Of a stretch of 11,097 nt of DNA, positions 1 to 6,045 are shown piece by piece. Each line of letters starts with the position of its first letter. The first letter of the stretch is position 1. The notes under the pieces were generated by a model. It did no database searches and was not told where the DNA came from. It saw only the letters and a list, made by a program, of their open reading frames with translations. Both the position numbers and the translations under genes were made by a program. Location of the stretch: positions 1 through 11,097 of the forward strand of contig JALSRY010000455.1 in the NCBI GenBank assembly GCA_026984555.1, written 5' to 3'. The stretch comes from Phycisphaerae bacterium. Its GTDB lineage: Bacteria > Planctomycetota > Phycisphaerae > UBA1845 > Fen-1342.

Positions 1-309
1 GAAGGGTTGCGCGAGGTGTTCGACGTCGTGACGGCCCGCGGTGTCGCCCCGCTGCCCACGCTGATCGAGTACGCCGCCGGCTTCATCCGGCCGGGGGGAT
101 GGGCCTGGTTCGCCAAACCCACCGCCAGCGAGGGTGACATCACGCGTGCCGACTCGGCGGCGCGACAATGCGGCCTGGAACACACCGGCACGCGGCCGTT
201 GGTCATCCCGGGAGACACGCGGCGGAGCATCCTCATCTACCACAAGCGCCGCGCCTTGCGACACGACTTGCCGCGGGCGAACGGATTGCCCCGCCGCCGG
301 CCGCTATGA
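1..309 (+). CDS. rsmG: 16S rRNA (guanine527-N7)-methyltransferase RsmG, C-terminal part
   Basis: This is the last 102 codons of a gene that enters from the left edge, so the start and the SAM-binding loop are missing. RsmG (GidB) methylates N7 of G527 in 16S rRNA using S-adenosylmethionine in the cytoplasm. Visible family marks are the FDVVTARGVAPLPTLIEY stretch (residues 7-24 of the fragment; family form FDVVTARAVA.L..L.E), the following hydrophobic turn FIRPGGW, the late strand RRSILIYHKR, and the C-terminal tail DLPRANGLPRRRPL. The tail matches the family's usual ending (YPRkaGxPxKxPL), which is the most specific evidence. The lysine-glycine normally after the PGG strand is KP here. The gene ends at TGA 307-309. 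The next gene starts about 200 bases downstream, so panB is probably transcribed separately. rsmG often lies near the replication origin, but no dnaA, mnmG or parAB is in this window. Confidence 0.87.
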   Translation, partial: EGLREVFDVVTARGVAPLPTLIEYAAGFIRPGGWAWFAKPTASEGDITRADSAARQCGLEHTGTRPLVIPGDTRRSILIYHKRRALRHDLPRANGLPRRRPL

Positions 310-418
310 GCCCCGCGACCCCGTCGCGATGTCGCTGAAACCCACTTGCGAAGTGTGCCCGCGGCGCGAACCACGACGCCGCTTCGCTCTCCGGAGGAGA
401 TTCCACGCGCCCGGACGT

Positions 419-447
419 GTGAAACCCCGCGCCGCCGGGGGTATGAT
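419..447 (+). promoter_or_regulatory. Candidate sigma-70-type promoter for panB
   Basis: A GTGAAA -35-like hexamer at 419-424 (4 of 6 to TTGACA) is followed after 17 bases by TATGAT at 442-447 (5 of 6 to TATAAT). Transcription would start near 454 and leave a leader of about 60 bases before the panB ATG. The rest of the rsmG-panB gap (310-515) is GC-rich. It holds only a short 6-bp hairpin just after the rsmG stop (314-328) with no T-run. Confidence 0.42.
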
Positions 448-505
448 TGGGTGGTCGGTGCGGCCGCGCCTTTCCCGCCGCGCCACCCCGCGCAATGTCG
501 CGCAA

Positions 506-510
506 CGGAG
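506..510 (+). promoter_or_regulatory. Ribosome-binding site of panB
   Basis: CGGAG lies five bases before the ATG at 516. It favours this start over the in-frame ATGs at 447 and 495, neither of which gives a PanB-like N-terminus. Confidence 0.6.
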
Positions 511-515
511 CCTTC

Positions 516-1355
516 ATGGAAACGCCAGTCCATTCGCACATCGACTTGCAAACGCTTTGTCGCATGAAGGCGCAAGGCGCCAAGTTCGCCATGCTCACCG
601 CCTACGATCACCCTACGGCCGTCGCGGCGGAGCGGGCCGGCGTGCATGCGCTGCTCGTCGGCGACTCGTTGGCGTGCGTCGTGCTCGGACACGCAAGCAC
701 GCGTGACGCTCCTCTCGACCTGATGGTCACCCTCGCCGAGGCCGTCCGCCGCGGCGCCCCCCGCGTCTACCTCGTCGGCGACCTGCCTTTCGCGTGCACC
801 GTCGGCGGGGCGGCCACGGTCGTAGAGGGCGCCCGGCGGTTTCGCGACGAGGCGGGCTGCGACGGCGTCAAGTACGAAGCGCCGTCGGACAAGGCGGCGG
901 TCGTCGAGGCGCTCGCCAGCGCCGGCTTCGAGACGATCGCCCACCTCGGTTTGCGACCCCAGACGGTCACGTCGCCCGACGGCTACCGGGCCCAGGCGCG
1001 CGATGCCGGCGCGATTCGCCAACTCGTTCGCGACGCCCGGCGCATGGTGACGGCGGGGGCAGCCATGATCCTGCTCGAGGCCGTTCCGGCCGAGGCTTCC
1101 GAAGCGGTCGTCGAGGCCGTGTCCGTGCCGGTGATCGGCTGCGGAGCCGGCCCCGCGTGCGACGGGCACGTGCTCGTCACGCAGGACATGCTCGGCATCG
1201 GCTCGATTCGTCCACCCCGGTTCGTGCCGCGTTACGCCGACCTCGGTGAGCAAATGGTGGCGGCGATGCGCCGCTGGGTGCGCGAGATCGCCGACCGCAC
1301 TTATCCCGCACCGGAACACGTCTACCCGATGCGCCGGACCGACGCCGGCGGCTGA
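516..1355 (+). CDS. panB: 3-methyl-2-oxobutanoate hydroxymethyltransferase PanB
   Basis: The protein has 279 residues, normal for PanB (about 260-280). The enzyme transfers a hydroxymethyl group from 5,10-methylene-tetrahydrofolate to 2-oxoisovalerate, giving ketopantoate, the first committed step to pantothenate and CoA. It is a cytoplasmic TIM-barrel enzyme that uses a divalent metal. Seen in order: MLTAYD (26-31); LVGDSLACVVLGH (47-59) with metal ligand Asp50; AVRRGAP (76-82); LVGDLPF (86-92) with metal ligand Asp89; GVKYE (117-121) with substrate-binding Lys119; HLGLRPQ (143-149); and ILLEAVP (185-191) with catalytic Glu188. These are the counterparts of E. coli Asp45, Asp84, Lys114 and Glu181. 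VIGCGAG follows, where VIGIGAG is usual. All key residues are present, so the enzyme should be active. birA starts 21 bases downstream, which suggests one transcription unit. No panC or panD is in view. Confidence 0.97.
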   Translation: METPVHSHIDLQTLCRMKAQGAKFAMLTAYDHPTAVAAERAGVHALLVGDSLACVVLGHASTRDAPLDLMVTLAEAVRRGAPRVYLVGDLPFACTVGGAATVVEGARRFRDEAGCDGVKYEAPSDKAAVVEALASAGFETIAHLGLRPQTVTSPDGYRAQARDAGAIRQLVRDARRMVTAGAAMILLEAVPAEASEAVVEAVSVPVIGCGAGPACDGHVLVTQDMLGIGSIRPPRFVPRYADLGEQMVAAMRRWVREIADRTYPAPEHVYPMRRTDAGG

Positions 1356-1376
1356 TCCTCCCGGCCCGCACCAACC

Positions 1377-2180
1377 ATGCACCAGCCGATCACACAAGCC
1401 GACCTGCTTCCCGCAACACCGTTTCAACGGTTGGGGCGGCATCTCGTCCTGCTCGACCAGGCAGACAGCACGAACACCTGGCTACTGGCGCGAGCGGAAC
1501 GGCTCGGCGACGGCGCCGTCGTGCTCGCCGAGTACCAGACCGCCGGCCGGGGACGCCTCGGCCGCTCGTGGCTCGCGCCCCGCGGCTCCTCCATCCTGAT
1601 GAGCGTGTTGCTGATCGAACCGCCCGAGTCGGCCTTGCTCCCGCTGGCGACGGCGGCAGCGTCACTCGCCGCGGTCGCGGCCGTCGAACGGGAAACGACG
1701 TGCATTCCCCGGCTGCGGTGGCCCAACGACATCGTGGCTCGCGGGCGCAAGCTGGGGGGCGTGCTGGCCGAATCGCGTCCCGTCGCATCCGCCGGCGCGA
1801 CCGCCCGCGCCCTCGTCGTCGGCATCGGGCTCAACTGCTACCAGCAAACCGCACATTTCGCCGGCGAGTTGGCACACCGGGCAACCTCGCTCGAAATCGA
1901 ATGCCGCGAACCCGTCAGCCGCGCCGCCCTAGCGCGGTGTTTGCTCGGCGACCTCGACGCGCGTCTCGCGGACGCGACCACCCCGGGCGGTCCCGAGCGG
2001 CTGATGCGTGATTGGGCCGCGCGCTGCGACGACATCGCCACGCGGGTCACACTCCGCGAGAACGGCCGCCTGTATACTGGCACGGTTCTCGATGTCGTCG
2101 ATAACGGCGATTTGCTGGTCCAACTCGACCAAGGCGGCAGGAGGCGGTTTGAGTCGACGACGACGACGCGCATCCCGTAA
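1377..2180 (+). CDS. birA: Biotin--[acetyl-CoA-carboxylase] ligase, short form without HTH domain
   Basis: The 267-residue protein activates biotin with ATP to biotinyl-5'-AMP and attaches it to the lysine of biotin carboxyl carrier proteins. Seen: DSTN (30-33) at the domain start; the biotinyl-AMP loop GRGRLGRSW (57-65); RWPND (114-118); the lysine motif KLGGVLAE (125-132); VGIGLN (148-153); and a C-terminal SH3-like region with GxLYTGTVLDVVDNGDLLVQ near residue 240. The N-terminal winged helix of E. coli BirA is absent; only about 22 residues precede the catalytic domain. This is therefore a class I ligase, not expected to repress biotin genes itself. The ATG at 1377 has no clear Shine-Dalgarno sequence (upstream bases are CCCGGCCCGCACCAACC), so it may depend on translation from panB 21 bases upstream. 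Its 3' end overlaps the next gene by 32 bases. Confidence 0.95.
   Translation: MHQPITQADLLPATPFQRLGRHLVLLDQADSTNTWLLARAERLGDGAVVLAEYQTAGRGRLGRSWLAPRGSSILMSVLLIEPPESALLPLATAAASLAAVAAVERETTCIPRLRWPNDIVARGRKLGGVLAESRPVASAGATARALVVGIGLNCYQQTAHFAGELAHRATSLEIECREPVSRAALARCLLGDLDARLADATTPGGPERLMRDWAARCDDIATRVTLRENGRLYTGTVLDVVDNGDLLVQLDQGGRRRFESTTTTRIP
2139..2144 (+). promoter_or_regulatory. Perfect AGGAGG that sets a TTG start inside birA
   Basis: AGGAGG lies four bases before TTG 2149-2151, within the last codons of birA. It is the only strong ribosome-binding site near the start of the long membrane-protein frame. It indicates a TTG start with overlap rather than an ATG further upstream or downstream. 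Confidence 0.6.
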
Positions 2181-3390
2181 GCACGGCAAGCGCCGCGGTG
2201 CTCCGCCTGCTCGTTCCCGCTCCGCGAGCCGGCGTCGCCCGTCCGCGGTGACCTCCTCGCGACCTGCTTTTCAACGCCCCCGCCGGCAGTTCTTGCGGTT
2301 GCGCGCCGTCGCCATCGTGTTTGCCGGCAGCGCGCTGGCGTGGGTGGCCGTGGCTTCGACGCTGCGGGAGGCTCGCTTCCACCTGGCCCGCGCGGCGCCC
2401 GTCACCGTCGCACTGGGTGTTTTGCTCTGGCTCGGTCTTCTGCTCGGCGCGCGGGCGGCACGGGCACGCCAGCGCCGCGAACCACGCGACGCCGGCGGTC
2501 GCATCTGGCCCGCTGTGGTCACGTTCGCCGGCGTGTGCATGCTGACGGCCTGGGCGGCATCGCGGCTCGAAGCATTCCGCGGCATGTTGACGCGCCACTT
2601 TCTGCTGCCGCCGGGCGTGCTCGGCGGGATCGTGCTGGCGCCGCCCGCGGCCGGCGTGTTGCTCGCCGCCTTCGCGGGGGCGATGGCCTTCGTGCAGTGG
2701 CGCTCTCGGAAACGGTCGCAGCCCGGCGACACGCGGGCGGGAACACTGCTCGCGGAAGCCATCCTCTCCGCGATGGGCGCGGGAGGGCTCACGGCGTTGG
2801 CCGCCGCCGCGGCATCCTCCGGAACGGCCGGCGCAGGGGCCATACCGTTCGATGCGCAAGCCCCCTTCCCGGAGGCTGCCCGCCGGGTTGTGTGGACCGA
2901 TGCGTTTCGCATCACGCGGGTAAACCTGTCGGCAGGGCGCAAAGCTGCGTGGCGCCTGTTGTGGACGGCGGACGATGGACCGGCGGTGGACCTTCTGTTG
3001 TTCGAGTCCTCGCCGTTCGCCGCGCCAGGGTGGCCGGCGGTGGGGGACGAAGCGTTGGTGGAGCGCGTGGTCCGAAGGCTGGTGGCTCGCCTGGTTCCGG
3101 GTGGGCGTGTGGTGATCGAGCAGCCGGCCGAGCCGGGATTGCGAGGCGCGGCGCAGCGGGCGCTGTGCGCGGCGATGGGCTCGTCGCCACCGGCTTACCG
3201 TCTCGTCGTCGCGAGTGGGCGTGAGCGATACGAGGCAATCGCCTATGGAAGGGACATCCCCGCATTGGTTCGCCGAACGGCGACGTACACCCCGTTCCAG
3301 GTAACGCTCGAACCGGTGAAATCGGTTTCGGGGAGGCCATCGAGCCGACGCGAACGCGGCACCGGGAGGCTTCGCGGCTCCGAGCGTTAG
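2149..3390 (+). CDS. Multi-pass membrane protein of unknown function, weakly spermidine-synthase-like C-terminus
   Basis: 413 residues if read from TTG 2149. I do not recognise a named family. The first ~50 residues are extremely basic (arginine/lysine runs at 3-7, 10-16 and 22-30) and would stay cytoplasmic. Likely membrane spans are at about 52-71, 84-101, 119-138, 156-183 and 198-225, with the motif LLPPGVLGG (152-160) before the fourth. The last ~170 residues are soluble and mixed alpha/beta. They contain VDLLLFESSPF, then a helix, then ARLVPGGRVVIEQ, the pattern of the later half of a Rossmann methyltransferase or spermidine-synthase fold. No glycine-rich SAM/decarboxy-SAM loop is visible. 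The layout recalls a shortened fused membrane/spermidine-synthase protein, but that is inference and catalysis is doubtful. The 32-base overlap with birA suggests translational coupling. The frame is supported by its length, hydrophobic periodicity and strong ribosome-binding site. Confidence 0.72.
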   Translation: MSRRRRRASRKHGKRRGAPPARSRSASRRRPSAVTSSRPAFQRPRRQFLRLRAVAIVFAGSALAWVAVASTLREARFHLARAAPVTVALGVLLWLGLLLGARAARARQRREPRDAGGRIWPAVVTFAGVCMLTAWAASRLEAFRGMLTRHFLLPPGVLGGIVLAPPAAGVLLAAFAGAMAFVQWRSRKRSQPGDTRAGTLLAEAILSAMGAGGLTALAAAAASSGTAGAGAIPFDAQAPFPEAARRVVWTDAFRITRVNLSAGRKAAWRLLWTADDGPAVDLLLFESSPFAAPGWPAVGDEALVERVVRRLVARLVPGGRVVIEQPAEPGLRGAAQRALCAAMGSSPPAYRLVVASGRERYEAIAYGRDIPALVRRTATYTPFQVTLEPVKSVSGRPSSRRERGTGRLRGSER

Positions 3391-3661
3391 CCTTGCTGAC
3401 TTGGTTTCGAGCCGCCAGAGGCGGCGTAGCACACGCGGGCCAGGCGGTTTCGACAGGCGCGCCAACCCGACGGCATGGTAGCGTGTCAAAGTAGATAATG
3501 TGCGATTGGCGGGAATATCGGCGGGCCGTCAGGCATTGATAAAGGTGGATAAGGCGAGTATGCCGTCGAGGGAACCGGCCGATGGTGCGGACTCGCAAGC
3601 TGTCGGCGCGGGGGAGTTATCAACGCAACTTACGTGGTGTAAGGAAGTTATGGTTTTTGGG
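3391..3661 (+). other. Less GC-rich intergenic region with repeated GATAA / DnaA-box-like 9-mers
   Basis: No convincing gene lies here. From about 3480 the region is clearly less GC-rich than its surroundings. It contains GATAA at 3494-3498, 3538-3542 and 3548-3552, plus the reverse TTATC at 3617-3621. Compared with the DnaA box TTATCCACA, the complement of 3544-3552 reads TTATCCACC (8 of 9). TTATCAACG at 3617-3625 and the complement of 3490-3498 each match 7 of 9, and the complement of 3534-3542 matches 6 of 9. A GCCGCC-AGA-GGCGGC hairpin (3411-3425) just after the membrane-protein gene lacks a T-run. The sites could bind DnaA or a regulator of the downstream sigma gene, or be chance. Confidence 0.35.
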
Positions 3662-3689
3662 TTGACACGGGTTCGCGAAGGCCCATAAT
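3662..3689 (+). promoter_or_regulatory. Near-consensus sigma-70 promoter of the sigma factor gene
   Basis: TTGACA (3662-3667) matches the -35 consensus exactly. CATAAT (3684-3689) matches 5 of 6 of the -10 after a 16-base spacer. The expected transcription start is near 3696. This is the best housekeeping-type promoter in the window, so the sigma gene is probably made constitutively or at high level unless its leader or the upstream GATAA sites limit it. Confidence 0.8.
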
Positions 3690-3696
3690 TAGCATG

Positions 3697-3884
3697 TGCG
3701 GGGTACTAATTTTCGCCCCGGGTGGTCGGCGCTGATTTCCGTGACGCGCAAAGGAGACCCGGCCCGCGGAATCCACCCTCGACGCGGCAACATTGCGGCA
3801 GAATGGGCGAACTCCGAAGTGAACCAAATCGGACCTGCGGCGTAAAAGATCATGGCAGCAGGCCGAACGTGAAAGCGAAATATC
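3697..3884 (+). other. Long untranslated leader of the sigma factor gene
   Basis: About 190 bases separate the predicted transcription start from the ATG at 3885. The leader begins with CGGGG / CCCCG arms (about 3699-3720) around an A/T-rich loop, which could form a short hairpin. An AAAGGAG at about 3750-3756 looks like a ribosome-binding site, but no start codon follows at a useful distance. I recognise no riboswitch family. The start codon itself has only a weak purine stretch (GAAAGCGAAA) before it, so control of translation is possible. Confidence 0.35.
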
Positions 3885-4868
3885 ATGAAACAGTCCAAGC
3901 CGAACAAGACGACGAAGCGCTCCAAGAACACCGCCTTGCGGAAGCTCACGCCGACGTGCAAGCTTCCCACCGGGGCGGTGATGCGGCGATTCAGTGCCCG
4001 CGAGGCCCAGCGTCTGCGTTTGCGGCTGGTGGAGACGCTGGAATGCGTGTACAGCCCGAAGTTTTCGCGATCCGGCGCGGAAAAGCGGTTCGCGCCGGAA
4101 GTGGCGCGTGGGGAGCGCATCGGCCAGGATTCCCCGGCGGTGGTCGCGCTGCCGAAGCGGGGAGCGTCGCTGTCGCGCGAGGATGAGGTCGAGCTGTTCC
4201 TGCGCTACAACTATTGTCGTTACCGCATGATGCGAATCCTCAAGGCCTTCGCGGGCAAGCGGTTGACCGCCGAGGCCGCCCGCGAGCTGCTCGCCTGGGA
4301 CGCGGGAGCGTTGCATTACCGCGACCAGATCATCCAGGCCAACCTTGGCCTGGTGCCGTCGATGGTCGAGCGGTCCAAGCTCACGGGGGTGGACTTCTCC
4401 GAGCTCATCAGCGAGGGGCAGCTCGCGCTCCTGCGCAGCGTGGACAAGTTCGATTGCTCCCGTGGCTTCAAGTTCAGCACGTATGCTTGCCGGGCGATCC
4501 TGACCAGCATCAGCCGGGCGGTCGCGCTGATGTCGCGGTATCGGTCGCAATTCCCGACCGAATACGATCCCGACCTCCAGCGTGGGGACTACATCGAAAC
4601 CCGACGGGCCGACGACGAGGCTTACTGCATGCAGGAGCTGCTCGGCATCCTGGCGGACAACACCGCCGAGCTGACCGTCACCGAGCAGCGCGTGCTCTCG
4701 GAGCGTTTCGGCATGAAACGCGGCCGGCGCAAGAAGGCCGGCGATCCCAAGACGCTGCGCCAGGTGGCCGAGGTGTTCGGCGTCACCAAAGAGCGTGTGC
4801 GTCAGATACAAAACAAGGCGCTGGAGAAACTCCGCGACGTACTCGATGAGGAGGTGTTCGCGGCGTAG
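3885..4868 (+). CDS. Divergent sigma-70 family RNA polymerase sigma factor
   Basis: The 327-residue protein directs RNA polymerase to promoters. The N-terminus (1-25) is lysine/threonine-rich. SLSREDEVELFLRYNYC (95-111) resembles region 1.2. Region 2 covers about 148-213: QIIQANLGLVPSMV (core binding), DFSELISEGQLALLRSVDKFD (170-190) and GFKFSTYACRAI (194-205). Region 4 covers about 263-318: LTVTEQRVL, then a helix-turn-helix TLRQVAEVFGVTKERVRQIQ (290-309), the -35 recognition helix. Between regions 2 and 4 there are only about 50 residues, with no recognisable region 3. The two tryptophans of region 2.3 of the primary sigma factor (STYATWW) are replaced by Cys-Arg-Ala (202-204). It is therefore an alternative factor, not RpoD, and its promoter preference cannot be read from sequence. 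It forms its own unit: strong promoter upstream, intrinsic terminator about 100 bases downstream, and no anti-sigma gene adjacent. Confidence 0.93.
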   Translation: MKQSKPNKTTKRSKNTALRKLTPTCKLPTGAVMRRFSAREAQRLRLRLVETLECVYSPKFSRSGAEKRFAPEVARGERIGQDSPAVVALPKRGASLSREDEVELFLRYNYCRYRMMRILKAFAGKRLTAEAARELLAWDAGALHYRDQIIQANLGLVPSMVERSKLTGVDFSELISEGQLALLRSVDKFDCSRGFKFSTYACRAILTSISRAVALMSRYRSQFPTEYDPDLQRGDYIETRRADDEAYCMQELLGILADNTAELTVTEQRVLSERFGMKRGRRKKAGDPKTLRQVAEVFGVTKERVRQIQNKALEKLRDVLDEEVFAA

Positions 4869-4875
4869 TGTCCTG

Positions 4876-4920
4876 ACGCAACCCCACGAGCGGGTGGCGC
4901 GAGCGACCCGAAAATTGCGT
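4876..4920 (+). other. Nested hairpin in the 3' untranslated region of the sigma gene
   Basis: Two nested stems follow the sigma stop codon. The outer arms are ACGCAA (4876-4881) and TTGCGT (4915-4920); the inner arms are CGGGT (4891-4895) and ACCCG (4906-4910). No T-run follows, so this is not the terminator, which lies 50 bases further on. It may protect the 3' end of the transcript. Confidence 0.3.
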
Positions 4921-4970
4921 GGGACGTGGTTCCAGCCCCCAACGACCGTACCTGTTCCTCCTTCGTGACG

Positions 4971-5018
4971 ACCGCGTCGCGAGCCGCTCTGCCGGGTGGT
5001 CTCGCGACGCGGTTTTTT
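4971..5018 (+). terminator. Strong intrinsic terminator of the sigma factor gene
   Basis: A 13-bp perfect stem, ACCGCGTCGCGAG (4971-4983) and CTCGCGACGCGGT (5001-5013), encloses a 17-base loop. It runs directly into six T (5013-5018). The T-run is on the plus-strand side only, so it stops rightward transcription about 100 bases after the sigma stop codon. This separates the sigma gene from the LOG/permease unit. Confidence 0.9.
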
Positions 5019-5163
5019 GGGCGCTTCGCTACCGGCGTGGGCCCCGCGCGCCGACCGGGGAGAATCCGGGCCGCTCGGCCCCCGCGTTCGCCCCGGGCAC
5101 GGTTGCGCCGACCGGCTCACCGAAGTCAGCACCCGCGGAGGGATACACGACGTCAGCAGGGAG

Positions 5164-5192
5164 TTGTGAACGCGGGGGGTTGCGGGAATAAT
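5164..5192 (+). promoter_or_regulatory. Candidate promoter of the LOG/permease unit
   Basis: TTGTGA (5164-5169, 4 of 6) and AATAAT (5187-5192, 5 of 6) are 17 bases apart. Transcription would start near 5199, about 60 bases before the chosen ATG. The remaining gap sequence (5019-5163) is GC-rich and shows no gene or clear motif. The strong terminator just upstream makes an independent promoter here necessary. Confidence 0.5.
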
Positions 5193-5243
5193 CTCGGGCG
5201 GCAAGGGCGCCGCCGCAACGGCTGGCGCCGGCCGTCCTGGTTC

Positions 5244-5250
5244 GAGGAGA
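5244..5250 (+). promoter_or_regulatory. Ribosome-binding site deciding the LOG start
   Basis: GAGGAGA lies eight bases before ATG 5259. The same frame is open for more than 100 codons upstream, but that part reads as arginine/proline-rich non-protein sequence and crosses the terminator and the candidate promoter. The ATG at 5259 is therefore preferred. Confidence 0.6.
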
Positions 5251-5258
5251 GTTGGCTC

Positions 5259-6014
5259 ATGCCCGATGGCGAGTTCAGTTTTCGCACGGCCGCCGAGGAA
5301 ACCTGGCGGATTTTCAAGATCATCGCGGAGTTCGTCGAGGGCGTCGAGACGATGTCGCAGGTCGGCCCCGCGGTGTCGATCTTCGGTTCGGCGCGCACTC
5401 CCGCGGACGACCCGTTCTACAAGATGGCCGTCGAGGTGGCCCGGCGACTGGCCGAGTGCAAGTTCGCAGTGATCACCGGCGGCGGACCGGGGATCATGGA
5501 AGCGGCCAACAAGGGGGCGTATGAGGCCGGCGGCAAGAGCGTCGGGCTCAACATCGCCCTGCCCCACGAGCAATTGCCCAACCCGTACCAGAACGTCTCG
5601 ATCGACTTCCACTACTTTTTTGCCCGTAAGGTGATGTTCGTGAAGTATGCGTCGGCGTTCGTGTGCTTCCCGGGCGGCTACGGCACGATGGACGAGTTTT
5701 TCGAGTCGATGACGTTGATCCAGACCGGCAAGACGCCGCCCATGAAGGTCGTCCTGATGGGCCGCTCGTTCTGGGAGCCGCTCCAGGCGTGGCTGCGCGA
5801 CGTGATGCTCGCCCAGCGGGCCGCGATCTCCCCCGGCGACCTCGACCTGTTCAGCATCACCGACGACGTGGACGAAGCCGTCGACATGATCTGCTGCCAC
5901 CACGAACAACACGCCGCCGTCACCACTCCCGACCGCATGACCGCCGAGGGCACGGTCTTCGGCGTTCCACCCCGCGAGTCGCGCCGCCGGACACAGCGCG
6001 ATTCGAACAAGTGA
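5259..6014 (+). CDS. LOG family protein (TIGR00730-type Rossmann-fold nucleotide hydrolase)
   Basis: 251 residues, cytoplasmic. Characterised members of this lysine-decarboxylase-like family are cytokinin-riboside-5'-monophosphate phosphoribohydrolases, or hydrolyse the N-glycosidic bond of purine nucleotides. None is a true lysine decarboxylase. Seen: an N-terminal helix with WRIFKIIAEFVEG (16-28); the first strand VSIFGSAR (39-46); the nucleotide loop ITGGGPGIMEAANKGAYEAGG (72-92); the catalytic arginine-lysine pair ARK (122-124); and the signature PGGYGTMDE (138-146) with catalytic Glu146. The tail after residue ~215 is polar, arginine-rich and variable. All catalytic residues are intact. 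The physiological substrate cannot be read from the sequence. The permease gene begins 31 bases after its stop codon and is probably co-transcribed, though no functional link is known to me. Confidence 0.93.
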   Translation: MPDGEFSFRTAAEETWRIFKIIAEFVEGVETMSQVGPAVSIFGSARTPADDPFYKMAVEVARRLAECKFAVITGGGPGIMEAANKGAYEAGGKSVGLNIALPHEQLPNPYQNVSIDFHYFFARKVMFVKYASAFVCFPGGYGTMDEFFESMTLIQTGKTPPMKVVLMGRSFWEPLQAWLRDVMLAQRAAISPGDLDLFSITDDVDEAVDMICCHHEQHAAVTTPDRMTAEGTVFGVPPRESRRRTQRDSNK

Positions 6015-6045
6015 GGACGGCGCGGAGAGTCGTGTCGAGGAATCC

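Noticed and set aside
314..328. Hairpin CGCGAC-CCC-GTCGCG just after rsmG as a terminator
   Set aside because: Only 6 bp and no T-run; common by chance at this GC content.
237..1442. 401-codon minus-strand frame opposite panB
   Set aside because: Antisense to a fully recognisable PanB; no motif in the product.
3411..3425. Hairpin GCCGCC-AGA-GGCGGC after the membrane-protein gene as a terminator
   Set aside because: Short stem without T-run; kept only as a remark in the intergenic entry.
2047..3489. 480-codon minus-strand frame opposite the membrane protein
   Set aside because: Arg/His/Pro-rich without domain. The plus-strand frame has hydrophobic periodicity and a perfect ribosome-binding site.
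3500..3688. 62-codon frame from a GTG in the gap before the sigma gene
   Set aside because: No ribosome-binding site; the frame runs through the strong promoter, and the product has no recognisable feature.
3391..3700. Replication origin
   Set aside because: The DnaA-like sites are imperfect, and no dnaA, dnaN, mnmG or parAB gene lies in the window. Reported only as a possible site cluster.
3722..4186. 154-codon frame overlapping the sigma gene start
   Set aside because: Out of frame with the sigma gene and without ribosome-binding site or domain. The sigma frame from 3885 is clearly coding.
4926..5258. Upstream in-frame extension of the LOG gene
   Set aside because: It would read through the terminator stem, the T-run and the candidate promoter, and gives Arg/Pro-rich sequence unlike the family. 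ATG 5259 has a good GAGGAGA.
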